Shown one piece after another: positions 40,685-53,100 of a DNA stretch of 64,000 nt. The stretch covers positions 1,290,501-1,354,500 of the forward strand of contig JAXBDG010000012.1 in the NCBI GenBank assembly GCA_036320915.1, in the 5' to 3' direction. Source of the DNA: Linnemannia elongata (lineage: Eukaryota > Mortierellomycota > Mortierellomycetes > Mortierellales > Mortierellaceae). A model generated the notes under the pieces. That model made no database searches. It was not told the DNA's origin and saw only the letters and a list, made by a program, of their open reading frames with translations. The position numbers and the translations under genes are program-made. Each line of letters starts with the position of its first letter. Position 1 is the first letter of the stretch.

Positions 40685-43670
40685 TTACTGGGAGCGCGAA
40701 TACGCTTGATCTCTACGGTGCTTGACTTCCTTTGTGGTCTCTGCCATTTCCGAAGCCAGTCGCTTCATACGCCTGAGAGCTTGGACATGCTTCTCCGAGA
40801 AGAGGTCATCGATGTTGCTGTCGTCGATTGTCAGGGTAATCTCTGTGATGCCATCCTTGTGCTTCTTGAAGGGCCTGTCCATGGAGTACTCGGCAATTTC
40901 AACGGGGAAACTCACGACAAGGCTGATGTAGTGTCCATGTGGCCGACAATACTGGCTGAGCTTGACTCCGTGGCCCTTGACCTTTCCCGGCCGCACCGTG
41001 CCGCGAGTCTTGAAACCTTCGGTCTCAGAGAGCTCCTCGCAGAGCTTAAGTTGAACAAGGATGGGGCATAAGATTTCAGAAGCAGAGCCAGGAGAGGGTG
41101 TCGAGCCGCCAGTCTGGGTGTCATCCGGTGCCAAGCCGCTGAACCGGACAACAAAGACAATGTCCGGGCCGGACAAGTTCTCCCCAGGGAAGAAGAACGG
41201 AGGCACAGGCTGACCGTCTTGTCTCGAGTTGTTGTTGATATGCGCATCCAGAAAGTCAGTCATGGTCATCTCTTGGCTGCCGGTTGTTCGCATAAAACCA
41301 GTCCATCCAACAACAGCCGCCTTGCGCTGCAACATGCTGTGAGGAGGCTCAGCATCGTGGTACAGCTGTACCGGAACCGTCTTGTCGTGGAACAGATGGA
41401 CCATCTCGAATGAGATGCTGAATTCCCATTCCTTGCCGTGTATTTTCTCTGTAGGGGTGCGCTCTAGCTGGTCATGTCGGTACTGGGAATAGTCCAGGTC
41501 GATGATCTGAAAGTAGTTGTCCGCTGCTCGGAGCGCAAAGGGCTCGTCAATAGTGGTATAGAAGTCGCTGTTGATGATCTTGATGCGGCCAAAGGCAGTC
41601 TCTACCAACTTGGGCAGCTGACCCTTGAACGCCATGTATCCGCCCTGCGTGACAAACGTGGATATGGCGAGCTTTAGGGTGGCCTCCACATTGCGGAACT
41701 CGGCAAAGGCCACGCTGCCCTGATCTTGACGGACAAGGTCAAACATGCGACGTAGCTCGCCACAAAGGTTTCCCTCGAGACGTCTCTTTTCGCCATCGGT
41801 GGTGGGGATAGAGGCTGTCGTCAGTCGATCCTCGCGCTCACGGATACGCTCCTCCCAGACCATGGGATCTTCCGCCTCGATGATATCCTCGATCGTAGAA
41901 ATTATCGGTCTAAAGCGACCGCGCAAACGGAGAAAAAGTTTCTTGACGGCTTCCTCAGGGACTAGCTCATCTAGTCGCTGCCTGCTTCCATTATCCAGTC
42001 CCTGGCGAAGACGCTCCAGGTAGGCTGAAATCGAGCCGACATCAGCCCAGCCAGCAAAGTCAACCACCATCTCCGACAGCCTGCTTGCCTCATATTCATC
42101 CGCGGAAAGCTTGGCACCGGATGCAGCTTCTCCAGACCACATCAAATCGTATGAGCTCAGGCCAGTGCCGCAAGGCATGACACAAATGTTGTTCTGAGAG
42201 GCTCCATCTGCGAGGTGTCGGAAGGCAAAGAGAATAGGGGCCAAGACCGGTCGGACCGTTATCAGGTCGCTGTCGAGGAATGCAGACGGGAAAAGCCTGC
42301 CCAGGACCTGCGACTCGTCGAGAACCATGAGGAACTTGGAGTGAACAGGAGACGATGGTGTTCGGCCGCGCAGAAGCTTGTGCACCTCTCGAAATCGTTG
42401 TTGCACAATGTTCGCGATGATACTTGGTACAACGCGGCTGTGTAAGTAATGACTGATTGGCTGAAAGAGGGCTTGAAAGACATCCATGAAGGCTGGCGTG
42501 GCAACTTGAAGGAGCATCCATCTCTGGCACGAAAAGGTGTCCTTGTTTCCAGCGATCTTCAAGCAGTATTCCAGAATCAAGAGCCGCGCATACAGAAGTC
42601 CATACGTGAGGTATCGTATCCTGTCTGTATTGTCCAGCTTGTTGTCTGACAAATAGATGTCGCGGTGTTGCGATAGCGCCTGGACCAAATTGTGCATATC
42701 ACTTGAGCCGTAGTCCGCTGCGCCTGCGTTGAAGTAAAATCCCCAGGATCTTGACAGGAGGTCCACTGCTGTTCTTGTTTTGCCACAACCGCTGACCTAT
42801 AGCATCGATATTAACGTTAGTAAAAAACCCTAACCAATACATCTTTGACGAAAGATGATTGATGAGAAGCAGAGCCATACGTACGCCAAAAAGAGGCAGG
42901 TGGCGTTTGCCTGGGAAGTCTGACAGGATTCTTTCGGCTTGATTGTGTGGAATGCCAGACTGGGGCGGGAGGTTAACGAATAGAAGCGTAGGGGCCGTTC
43001 GAGGTCTTTCGAGCCCACGCTTGCCCACGGTAGACAGACCTGAGATGCTGCCTTTAGTGACGGGCAAGTCGTGAGAGCCTTGCACAAACTCGTTTAGGAA
43101 CGTGATGTTCTGGGATGCTGGGCTGAAAAACTTATCCACGATCTTGTCGAGATCTGCTTTAACATCTGTCGGCGATGCAGGACGCGATTCATCTGAGAGG
43201 TGACCAGAGAGAGGAGTGGAGATGCGGGCAGGGATAGGTGCGTGTTTTATGTCAGTGCATTCGGATAAGCGAATTAAGGTAGTACAACTGACAAGCGCAT
43301 GTGCAAGATATGAATGAGAGCGAAGCGTGTTTGCCTTACCTGGAGGATGGCGCTGGACAATGATGTGAATCGTGTCATTAGGCAACTCAGTGTTAAAGAC
43401 TTTGAGCAACTTGGTGGTAGCCTTGAGTTTCTTCTTTTCAGGCACAGAGTCGAGCAGAACAGGAAGGGCGTGGTCGTCGTCGTCCGAAATAGAAACGCGC
43501 CAGAGTGTGAGATCCTTGGTATCAATTCCGTTAAAAGTGTTCGGAATCTTGGTCTTGATATGGTCCTTGAGGCTGCTTACGGTCTTGGTGGACTCGATCT
43601 TGACAGAGAACGCGTTGGAGGTAGCCTCTCCATTAACAAGACAGAACAAGGTCAGAGGGTTGTTTTCCAT
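40685..43670 (-). CDS. CRN (Crinkler) NTPase-nuclease protein, apparently intact (916 aa)
   Basis: Exons on the minus strand are 43670-43340, 43192-42885 and 42796-40685; introns are GT-AG, phase-consistent, 147 and 88 nt. The first 110 residues form the ubiquitin-like CRN header (LFCLVNGEA...LTLWRVSI...IIVQRHPP). A P-loop GVSGCGKT (213-220) is split by intron 2 right after its first Gly. Walker B is FLMVLDESQ (Asp373). The C-terminus has a nuclease-like pattern PDIVFVVRFSG (Asp758) ... ILVQLKL (Gln795-x-Lys797), consistent with a PD-(D/E)xK fold carrying Q for E. No signal peptide. CRN proteins of pathogens are delivered to host nuclei; in saprotrophic fungi a role in competition or self-defence is proposed, so function here is open. 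Confidence 0.85.
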
Positions 43671-44148
43671 GGCGTTATGAAGAATGAAAGGAAAGTACGT
43701 GGAGGGGGAAGAGTGTGGGTTGTAAAATGAGAGGGTTGAGAAGGTGCGGGAGGTAGTGAAGGCGAGGGTTGGAAGAAAAAAAAGAGAAAAGGACTAAAGA
43801 AGGTATGGGGTTAAAAGAAGGGATGAAAAGTTCTGAGAACTGGTGGCAAAGGCGATGAAGAAGTTGTGAACCCATCCCTCTGGAGCAGTCACACTCCTTG
43901 GCAATGAAGGTGGCCAAAAAAAAGGAGTGAGCGTGGGAGTGAATGGAATGATGGAAAGCTGAAAAGAGGCGTGGGGTGGTGGTAAGGGTGAGAAGGTGTG
44001 GTGGTGGTGGAGAGGGTGAGAAAGGTAGTGGAGACAAGGGAGAGCGTGAGTGTGGTGGCAAAATAGGCAATTGTTTCTTATCACAAGGAAAATAAGCAGC
44101 ACGCTTACCCCGAATCAACGCGGAAATGCTTACAACCCTTGTAAATTA
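43671..44148. other. upstream region of the CRN gene
   Basis: Purine-rich on the top strand. Likely promoter and leader of the minus-strand CRN gene. No other feature seen. Confidence 0.4.
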
Positions 44149-44497
44149 AATGTTTACAAGGGTGTATGAATGAAAGTGTACTATGAGTAAAGATTCGATG
44201 AAAGGGGGTCTTTTACATTAGTGTAAGGCGCACTCAACGAGTGAATAAACACACACAGGTAAGGATTTCATAAAACGAAGGTCGTACAATCCAGTAAGGC
44301 GCTGGTTTTTTTGGAATGTTTACAATGGTGTATCAATTAGCCCCAAATCCATTTTTTACATACTTGTAGGAACATACGGCATCGCCTTTTCTTACCCCAT
44401 TGTAAACAAGGCCTGTTTCTGCTTCCTTTACAACTGAGTAAGGATTACAGCAGAATAAAGGCGGGTTTTATTCGCCGACAATTGGTCTAATCCTGGC
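44149..44497. repeat. foldback element left inverted repeat
   Basis: Complementary to 45237-45584. Confidence 0.9.
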
Positions 44498-45236
44498 TTG
44501 ACCAGCGCTCCTGGATGCCTTAAGCGTCATTTGACTAGGCGACGCCCTTATTTGTGAACTGTCCATTTTTTTTTTTTTGCTTCTTTGATTTGACAAAAAG
44601 CAACGAAAGGTGTTTAACGTCTTGAGTGTCCATTTTGCGGGCGAATTTTTTTTTTTTGTCTTGAGGATGCCAGCCATCTCGACCTGACTTTTACATCCTT
44701 TTTTACACTCATTTTTACACCCGTTCATACTTGAACCTGGCCAGAGTCGAGACCCAAATTAGCCTCATCCTCCAACCCTGTTCTGCACATAAATCGTCAT
44801 TCGCTTTGTCTTCTTTTCAGATCTCGTCTCTTTCTTCATTCTCTGTTTTATATTCAAACGCAAGGAAACAAGGCCAAATCAACTGCTCCACCAGCTCAGG
44901 ATCCTACACAGTCCTTGTTTGCTCGTTGTTTCTTTTTCGAAAATGTCATTCAGGGCAAATAAAATAAGCAAAATATAGTTTATTCTTCGAAAGTATCTTA
45001 TGCCTTGCCGTCCGTGTAATTCTGCACTCAAAGAGGAAGTGACTACAGGGAGAGGTGCCAAGGACCTGATTGTGTATCTAAAGGTAGAAGAGAATAAGAA
45101 TTGGTGAGAGATGAAAGGTAGAAGAAGAGGTTAAAGGTGGGCAGAGGGAAGGTGAAGGGAGCAGCAAGAGGGTAGAGGGAAAGGGGGAAGGGCGGTAAGA
45201 GAAAAGAAAAGAGTGAAGGAGAAAGGGAGACAAGGT

Positions 45237-45584
45237 GCCAGGATTAGACCAATTGTCGGCGAATAAAACCCGCCTTTATTCTGCTGTAATCCTTACTCAG
45301 TTGTAAAGGAAGCAGAAACAGGCCTTGTTTACAATGGGGTAAGAAAAGGCGATGCCGTATGTTCCTACAAGTATGTAAAAAATGGATTTGGGGCTAATTG
45401 ATACACCATTGTAAACATTCCAAAAAAACCAGCGCCTTACTGGATTGTACGACCTTCGTTTTATGAAATCCTTACCTGTGTGTGTTTATTCACTCGTTGA
45501 GTGCGCCTTACACTAATGTAAAAGACCCCTTTCATCGAATCTTTACTCATAGTACACTTTCATTCATACACCCTTGTAAACATT
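45237..45584. repeat. foldback element right inverted repeat
   Basis: Complementary to 44149-44497. Confidence 0.9.
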
Positions 45585-45598
45585 TAGTTTACAGAGTA

Positions 45599-46966
45599 CT
45601 AGGGCGTTGCCACTTGAATTGTTCTCTTCCTGGGGGGTTGCATTATGGACACAATAATTTATTGTGTCCATTTATTCTTGGAAGTGTACTGTACAAAGTA
45701 AACAATGAACGGTTTGCTGTATGATCGTTCGATTGAGTGGGTGCTGGTTAAAGTGCTACCTTGAAAACTATGTTTCTGGTGTAATTTCCTTTGGCTGTCG
45801 TAAAGGGTGTTGTTGGCGTGTTTGAAGGTCGAAGAATTGTTAGAGCGTTAAGGCTAAGGATTTGTTGTCAAGGTCTGAACATGATAGTGCAACATAAAGT
45901 TGCCCATATGAAAACCCAGCTTGGTGTAGATAGACACCTGTTGTTGTTATTGATTTTCATTGCGCCTTGTTGATGGTAAGTGCGAAAGCAGATCGGGGAT
46001 TAGAAGTTGCAAGCGTGTGAATTTAATTAGTGTGGTGCCGTCGTCTTTTGAGGAGAGTGGCTTTCGTGTGATGAGAACGAAATTGAATGATACTATAACG
46101 ATCTTTGCTTTTAAGATGTATTCGTCCAGTTTTGATACTTGAAGTTGTGTACCATTGCACATTCCTCTTCTCGTTGAAAAATTGCGTAAAAGGATGATTG
46201 GCTGACCGACATTTAGTTTAATGATATGTTGTGGGAGGCCATTGTCGTCTAGTGTGCTATAATTTGTCCGCTCGTGCGAAAGGTGAATGCGCCCTTCTTA
46301 GTGTTGGCAAGACTTTGGTCCAGACTGCATCGTAGAGGCAAACGCCATTGCTGAGTTGTATTTTCTGATTTTGCGACAGAATGTTTTGCGTCGCAACAGA
46401 TCCATAATTTTGTCGTAAGGCGTGATGTGAGGGAGGATGATTTGTCCCTTGCTGTAACATATCGAGAAGACTGGGTTGGTCTTTGAGCCGGATGAGCGTA
46501 CTTTTATCCATACCAAAGCGTAGCAGTGTGGCCCCTCTGTTATTGCCTGGAAGTTATGGGGCATCTCTTTCTCGTCAAATTTTGGTCCGCAAATGAGATC
46601 CTGTGTGAATGGCCGCCAAGCAACTGATATATTGTGAACTGTGTTGGAGGGATATTGGCGACTTGCTTTTGTGAGGTGTGATGTTTTCCCGCAAGTGGCG
46701 TAAATACCCCGGGCTTTGTTGGACAACGGGTAAGATACAGGTAGGGGAATGTCCTGGGCATAACTGTATGGATGTCACAGTAAAAAAAAGAGCTGTATTA
46801 GTGCCTCATATGTTCTACCAACTTGGCACGATGTTGCTTTTATTTATGAGCAACTCATTATGTTCCTCACATTGCTGCCACAAATTGTTCTCTCCTTTTC
46901 ATTATCCCACACCGAGATAAGAATTTGGCCGCAGTTCAGGTTTGGTTATTGTATCGCTCCATATTG
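45599..46966 (-). mobile_element. Helitron internal-deletion derivative, copy 3
   Basis: It is a reverse-oriented relative of 11653-13000, with the same join of the Rep N-terminal segment to the helicase C-terminus (46726-46298 and 46162-45947 carry the remnants). The 3' end is CTAG at 45602-45599 on the minus strand, followed by T. A 25-bp perfect palindrome (45646-45670) near the 3' end is absent from copy 1. It lies 14 bp from the foldback element. Confidence 0.62.
45646..45670. repeat. 25-bp palindrome near Helitron 3' end
   Basis: 12-base arms TGGACACAATAA around one base. Copy 1 has a shorter non-palindromic sequence at this place. Confidence 0.7.
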
Positions 46967-47539
46967 TCGTTCATGTCACTTACTTAACGGCTCTGGAAAA
47001 TATTCTCCTTGTTGCATTCCTCATTTTCACCATCATTTCATTCCTCTCTCGCCATTCCTCTCTTCTTTTCCCTTCTCTTCCATCATCGCCTCATTCCCGA
47101 CACTTATCGTGGCAGAAGATATAACATCCATGACACTTTTTTCTGTTAGTCGTCTTTGCTCATTAGCTGTATTCCTTGTTCTTCCTTTGTTCTTTTTTCC
47201 TTTTTTGACCTGGCCTCACACATTTAAATACTCTGCCCTCCTGTACCTTATTTATCTCCTTCCTTGCATTCACCCCGCAGATCTCTATCATCCTTATGCC
47301 CATTCTTGACGCCCTGTTAAACTCCAAACCGTTCTGGATATGATATCAAATTCATCTGGTTTCTTAATGCTTATTGATCAATGGTGGCGTGGCCGATTAA
47401 TATTTGGTGTACCATCTTCTGTTTCGGACCCCCTTCTTCATGCGTCTGGGCAAGTTCTAGCATAGGTCATACAGGCAGTCCTCCTGGAGAGTTGCTCAAA
47501 TATCCTGCACGCGCTCCCAGAGATCTTTCATGCTTCTCG
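46967..47539. other. intergenic, no gene recognised
   Basis: Pyrimidine-rich; nothing supported. Confidence 0.4.
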
Positions 47540-48400
47540 GCGCCAGCTCTTGGGCGAATTTATGCTTGATAGAGCCTCAGACGTGCTAGATGATGTTGAG
47601 GTCCGGAGAGTTGGCTGGCCCCTCAAGAACAGTAAACTACTGCTCGGCAAGCCATTGTTGTACGACGTTTACAGTATGAACCTGAGAGTTGTCTTTCTGA
47701 AGGTTTGATTCCGCAGGATACATGCCGTGCCAAATGTATGAGATTGGAACATAATCGTTGACGATGGTAAAGAAGAATTCCAAATCCAACAACCCATGTA
47801 CCCGGAAAGGTCTCCTGGTTCAAAAAGAGTAATGCATCCCCTGATCAGCATTTTCCCTCTTCCACCTTGTAGCGATGTGCAGATTTGATGAAGCTGCAGA
47901 CAGCTGTGCTCTCGGTCGCTGTACTTCCTGATAAAGGAGCCCACGCAGCTGATCATGCCCTCATCAGTGAACATGACTCGCTTCCAGTCAGCCACTGTCC
48001 AGTCTATGTGTGACCGGACAAATGCAAGCCGATCCCACGCATGGATTGGGTTGGAGATCAAGCCTCCTTTGTTGCACGCGTGCCCGGATTCTTTCGCCTC
48101 GCAGATTCCGTCGGATCGTCTCGACATGCACCTGCACGCCTCCCGTTTCTTGAATGAACCGTTGGCCATCGTACATGGTTTCAGTCGGCCTGTGTTGAAT
48201 TGATGGAAGAGCGCTTCCTTTGTCCTCGGGGGAGATCTTGTTAAGTGGACTTATTTTTGGAGGAGAATGTTCTCTTGTTCCTGTTCCTGATATTAATTGT
48301 AGATCCGAGCGAGATCCTGTCTGAGTTGACCACTTCTCTGATGGAATGTCCTTGAGTGAGTTGCTGGGTATCATGGACGACAGTTGCTAGTGGAGTTCGT
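47540..48400 (-). pseudogene. Tc1/mariner-type transposase remnant
   Basis: On the minus strand, pieces of a DDE transposase appear in order: an N-terminal DNA-binding stretch (48374-47988), DWKRVMFTDEG (first catalytic Asp region), QKDNSQVHT (second Asp region, other frame), and SPDLNII followed by two in-frame stops where the last catalytic residue and Trp are expected. Frameshifts and stops make it dead. Inverted repeats were not located. Confidence 0.72.
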
Positions 48401-50122
48401 TTGCCTCTCTTATTATTGTTTTGTCCTGCCGGTGACGTCTAACAGGTGATTGGAGGAGCGATAGAAAGAATAGATGATGAAAGAGAGAAAAGTGAAGAAA
48501 GGTGGATTAAAGAGCGAACGATATATGAACCTGATTTTATTTATGTGATCAAACTGACGCCAAGATGTTCAAAGCGCGTTTGTTCGTGATCGTCTCCTCT
48601 AACGTTAATGGCGATGTGAGAGCAAAAAGTTAGAAATAAAATACAGGCGAAAAAGATCTGGGGGATGAACGTAAGAGTTAGGATGAGCATTTCAAAAACA
48701 AAGTCGAAATCACAAAAAGTATTATCACTCATGCTGAACACTTTAGTTGGGCATGTGTGCAAAGTAGAGGGAAATGGCCGCACTGTCGAGGGAGAAGAAA
48801 ATGGGCGGTCGGATGTCCTGTGGTTAGTTTATGCGTATTGACATCACCGTCGTAGTGTAGTCTTCTTCTCCCCCCTTTAGTTCCTCCACGCCCTCCATAC
48901 CATCGGCATTTTTCTCATCTTCCACACCTTTTCCTCCTCTGTCTTTGTCAAGCTTCGAGTGAAGTGATTATTTTTAGAGGGAATTACATGACGCGTAGAC
49001 GATACCTTTCCCCTGGGAAAGGCAGAAGGAAGGGTATTAATTGGAAAAACAGAAATGGACAGAAAACATTAGTATGGAGTGAACTGAAAAAAAGCAATAA
49101 ACTTAACAATCAGTATAGCGCATAACAGACAGTAGAGAGCGTAAGTGTCTTCCAACCTACGTCCTATCGCGAAGTATAATTGGAAACCTTGGTTCAGAAG
49201 GAGGTTTATTATTTCCTTTGGGTGCTTTCTCCATTGTTAATTTGATTAGTAGAGATAAAGATTGCAGTTCTGAGAGAAATGGGAATAAGGAACATAATAA
49301 GAGAAAAAAAAGGAAAAAAATATGGTGTAGGCCTCAAGGCATTTATTTTTATGGCACGGGTGTATTTTAGTTACCTTTTTTTTCAATGAAGTGCATTATA
49401 TGAGACGTCAGCCCCTATGTACTGATGTCCCTAGCTGTATGGCTGCTCCTGTATATTAACCATATAGCCGTGCATAATAGAGAACGGTCTCTTTCTTCAC
49501 ATTGACTATCAAGTTCATATACACCAACATTTTCAATATAAAGTTAACTGACATGGTTAATAATAAGCTGGATTGCCAATGCACCCACTGAGAATAAAGC
49601 AGTATTTACAATAGCTATTCAGAGTTGAAAAAAGATTTCTGTCCGTTTTCCATGTTTGGGAAACGAACAGCTTCAATCCCTATGTACGATTCCCAAAGAT
49701 GGAAAACGGACAGAAATCTTTTTTCAACTCTGAATAGGCCTAATGGACAATGCATTGGTGCATTATCTTGATGACCGTCAAACACTTCAAAGAACATTTT
49801 ATTTTTCAAACATGTCCCGTTTTGCATACGTTACGAAGTAAAAATGTGAGCATTTTCAAAACGTGACATGCTTCAAAGAACGAGTGCATTCCAATTGGCT
49901 AGAAATTTTTGTTCCATTCCACATGTTTGAATGATAGGTGAACATCTAGGGCTTATGTTTGAATGATAGACAGTGCGAGCATACCCTCATGGTACTCTTT
50001 TTTCTTATATATACTGCATGTCCCAATTTTCACATCGCTCTTTTTTTTTCACCTGTACCTTCTCCTTCCCTCTTGCTCTGACTCTTTCCAGCCCAAGTAA
50101 CCGCTTTCGTTACAAAGAATCA
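48401..50122. other. intergenic with a hairpin element, no gene recognised
   Basis: AT-rich. Contains the 123-bp inverted-repeat structure at 49615-49737. No gene supported. The final part before 50123 is likely the leader of the Crypton gene. Confidence 0.45.
49615..49737. repeat. short foldback, 47-bp arms
   Basis: 49615-49661 and 49691-49737 are complementary at 46 of 47 positions, separated by 29 bases. No coding content. Confidence 0.85.
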
Positions 50123-53100
50123 ATGGCTCACAGTCGAGTAGGAAAGCGAGGCTCCCATGCTGACCGCCCCCCTATCCCACCAACCATATACAAGAGAACT
50201 CGCTCAAGCTCATTCAATGTAGCTGCCAGCAGCCAAAGCACCGGTAATGGCAAGGATACGCCACCAACCGCAAACACGAGAACACGCTCAGGCTCCTCCA
50301 ATGTTGCCACCAACAGCACCACCACCGACAACAGTACCACCAGCGGCATTAATAACACCACCTTCATTATCAAAGACACAACAACTGCTCCCAATAAGAG
50401 ACAGAGGAGGGCAAGGAATAAGCGATCAAACTCAATCGTCAGTAATGGATCCTCGAAAAACACATCAGCATCCAGTGCCAAGAAGCAGAATAATAGCAAG
50501 CAGATGGAAACCAATGGCGCACAAGCGCCTAGAGCGAACGAAGATATCGAGAGTGACGACCCAGGTAAAAATGACAATTCTATCAGCATGCTGCTCCTTA
50601 TTATTTGTGTAGTAACAATTTTAATTACTAACTGTGTAATGTTTTGCCAATATGGGCGATATGCATAGCAGACAATTCTGGCGATGAGTTTGTAGACGCA
50701 GGCTCCGGGTCAGAGGCTGAGGAACTTGAAGACTTCAACGACGAGGATGAGGACGACGAGGGTACTCAAGAGAGCGCACCAAACACTAGTGGCGCTCCTC
50801 AAGCGCGATTGATAAATAACAGAGGGTTAAAGAAAACAGGTATAGCTGCTCTTCATACAACAAAAGCAGCCGACAGCTATGTATAGATGAAGCAGGACCA
50901 AGAACTGAAGCTAAACAACATATTTTCCTTCATTCGTCGTAGTTGACTATGTATGGCTGATCGGGAAGCTTGTAAATACGGCAATGGATCTAAATCAGGG
51001 GAAGGAAAAGGCTCAAAGGAAGGGGAAGGGTAAAGATGAGGCGATTTCAATCGCGGAGCAAGAGCTGGAGTTTGTGCGACAAGTGGATGAGAGCTCTCAT
51101 GGACACGCTGGTAACACACAAGCCGCATACAAGTCGACTTACCGTCCGTACATGGTAAGTTTGGTAATTAATTAAAGGTTGATTATTTAATTCCTTTCCT
51201 TGGCTAACCAAACGTCCTATACGCACCTTTTGCCTCTTATCCTGTTGGTTTTGTAGGAGTTTTGCGATAAGGTATATGCCGAAGAAGGACTGAAACGCTA
51301 CGAGGTTAATGCTGTAAAAACAGCGCGTTTCCTCAAAGAGAAACTCTTTCCTCAGTCCACCCGCAAGAACATCCCCACCCACATTATTAAAGACACCAAA
51401 GTCTTCATGCATCGCAGTGTTATTCAAAACCATGGCATTCCCATTACTGGAGAAGGCATTCAAGGAACATTTGACTTCGCGCTTTGTAAGTAAAAAATGA
51501 ACCGGAATTATGAAATGTTGAGGAACGAAGTACAACATCAGATAATAACCTCTTACTACTTTTACACGCATCCAATTAGACCTAAAGGAAATCGAAAAAA
51601 AGAGACCCAAGAAGGCAGCAGAGCAGAACAAGGAAGGTCCCCTCAAGCCTACCCAAGTCATGGTTCCTTACGGAGTCAGCAGAATCAGCCAGGCGTACTC
51701 AGCCATCATTCACTTGTGGACGCTACAGACGAGCAGATTGCGACAACGAAGCGAGGAGCCGGCAATCCGTCCCAGTAAGCTAATCGAGAAAACTATTGAT
51801 GCATACAAACGGAGTCTTGTAGGTGGGATTCTTAAGGCCGAGCACTTTGAGAAGGATGCTGATGGAAACATCATCAAGGTTGGACGAGAAGTCACAACCG
51901 ACAGTTACGCCACCAACTACTATTCGATCCAGGAGCACATAAAGTGCCTGCTTTACACGTGGCAACAACCCGTCACTGCTCGCTCTTCTGGAATGCGAGA
52001 ACACTTCAATCTTGCGGTGCGACATGCCATGCTGTTGAGAGACGAGGACTTGCGGCGCCTGAACATTGCGAACTGTACGATCGACACGCTTGAGCAGCAG
52101 CTTGGAGGCACCCAACCGATCATGGCCATGGTGTTTTCGATTCACGGTGGAAAGACAAGTCAGCACGGGCTTCGTCAGGAAGGTATCGCCATCCGGCACC
52201 ATGATGTCCGTCGCTGTAGTGTAGGCGCGATGGCATTTTATTTGTACGAACGCTTCCAGGTAATTTACTATTATTCTTTACCATTACAGTGATATTGCTC
52301 TTGTCGCCTTTAATTTTTCGTCTGTATTATTATTAAGAACCAATGCCATTTACAATAGGTGAGGAGGGAGCCTTGGCCGAATATGATCCAGGATGCGGGG
52401 TGGACCGGCATAAAGCTTTTAAGCAGCGGAGCTGGATCGGATAAATACGCTGAGATATCTTACTCCACCAATCGAGCCACAACAATGGATGTCTTTATCG
52501 CCAACAACATATCATGTTCCAATATCACTCACTCTGGACGGCATAGTGGAGCAAAGGAAGGTGTCCGACTCAATGTTCTGGAGGAGGATATTAGGACCGG
52601 AGGCCGATGGATCCAGAACACGGGCAAGATGCAGCAGTATTATTTGCAGAAGAGGCCGACACAATGGGCGCTTGCAATAGCAGGGTTTCGAAACAAGCCA
52701 TTCCATCTTCCACGCAATGAAGTCGATCCACCGCTCGATCTGCAGAGGCAGATATTCCCGTTTATCGAATCCTTGATTGGGAACGACGGAACCAAGAAGA
52801 ACACCGAATGGAAAAGGGATTGCGATCGAGAGATGGAGCAGTTTGATCCCAACAATACAGCAGAGCTGGAGACCGTTCTTCCAGAGCCGCTGACGCCTCT
52901 CTCCAAGTCTGATGGTTCTAGACGACCGACCGTATACCGAGTACGATCCAATATCACGTTTGTCTTGCGCTTGATGCTGCGCCTTCGACGAGTCCTGCTT
53001 CAAGATGCCGCGGTGTATCTATTTCTTGGAAAGACGCAAGGTTTTCGATCGCCGCTATTGGATACGCCTAATAGTGTGTTCATGAGCAAAGCCTTTCTGT

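Larger units (their letters stand above)
44149..45584. mobile_element. foldback element with 349-bp terminal inverted repeats
   Basis: 1436 bp. Left arm 44149-44497 and right arm 45237-45584 are reverse complements, nearly identical (one single-base indel noted). The element is flanked by TA on both sides (44147-44148 and 45585-45586), suggesting a TA target duplication. The 740-bp centre has no coding sequence I can support. Ends read AATGTTTACAAGGG. A Tc1/mariner-type non-autonomous origin is suggested by TA only. Confidence 0.88.

Noticed and set aside
42215..42649. Plus-strand ORFs opposite the CRN gene (also near 40706, 41745)
   Set aside because: They are antisense shadows of a well-supported coding exon.
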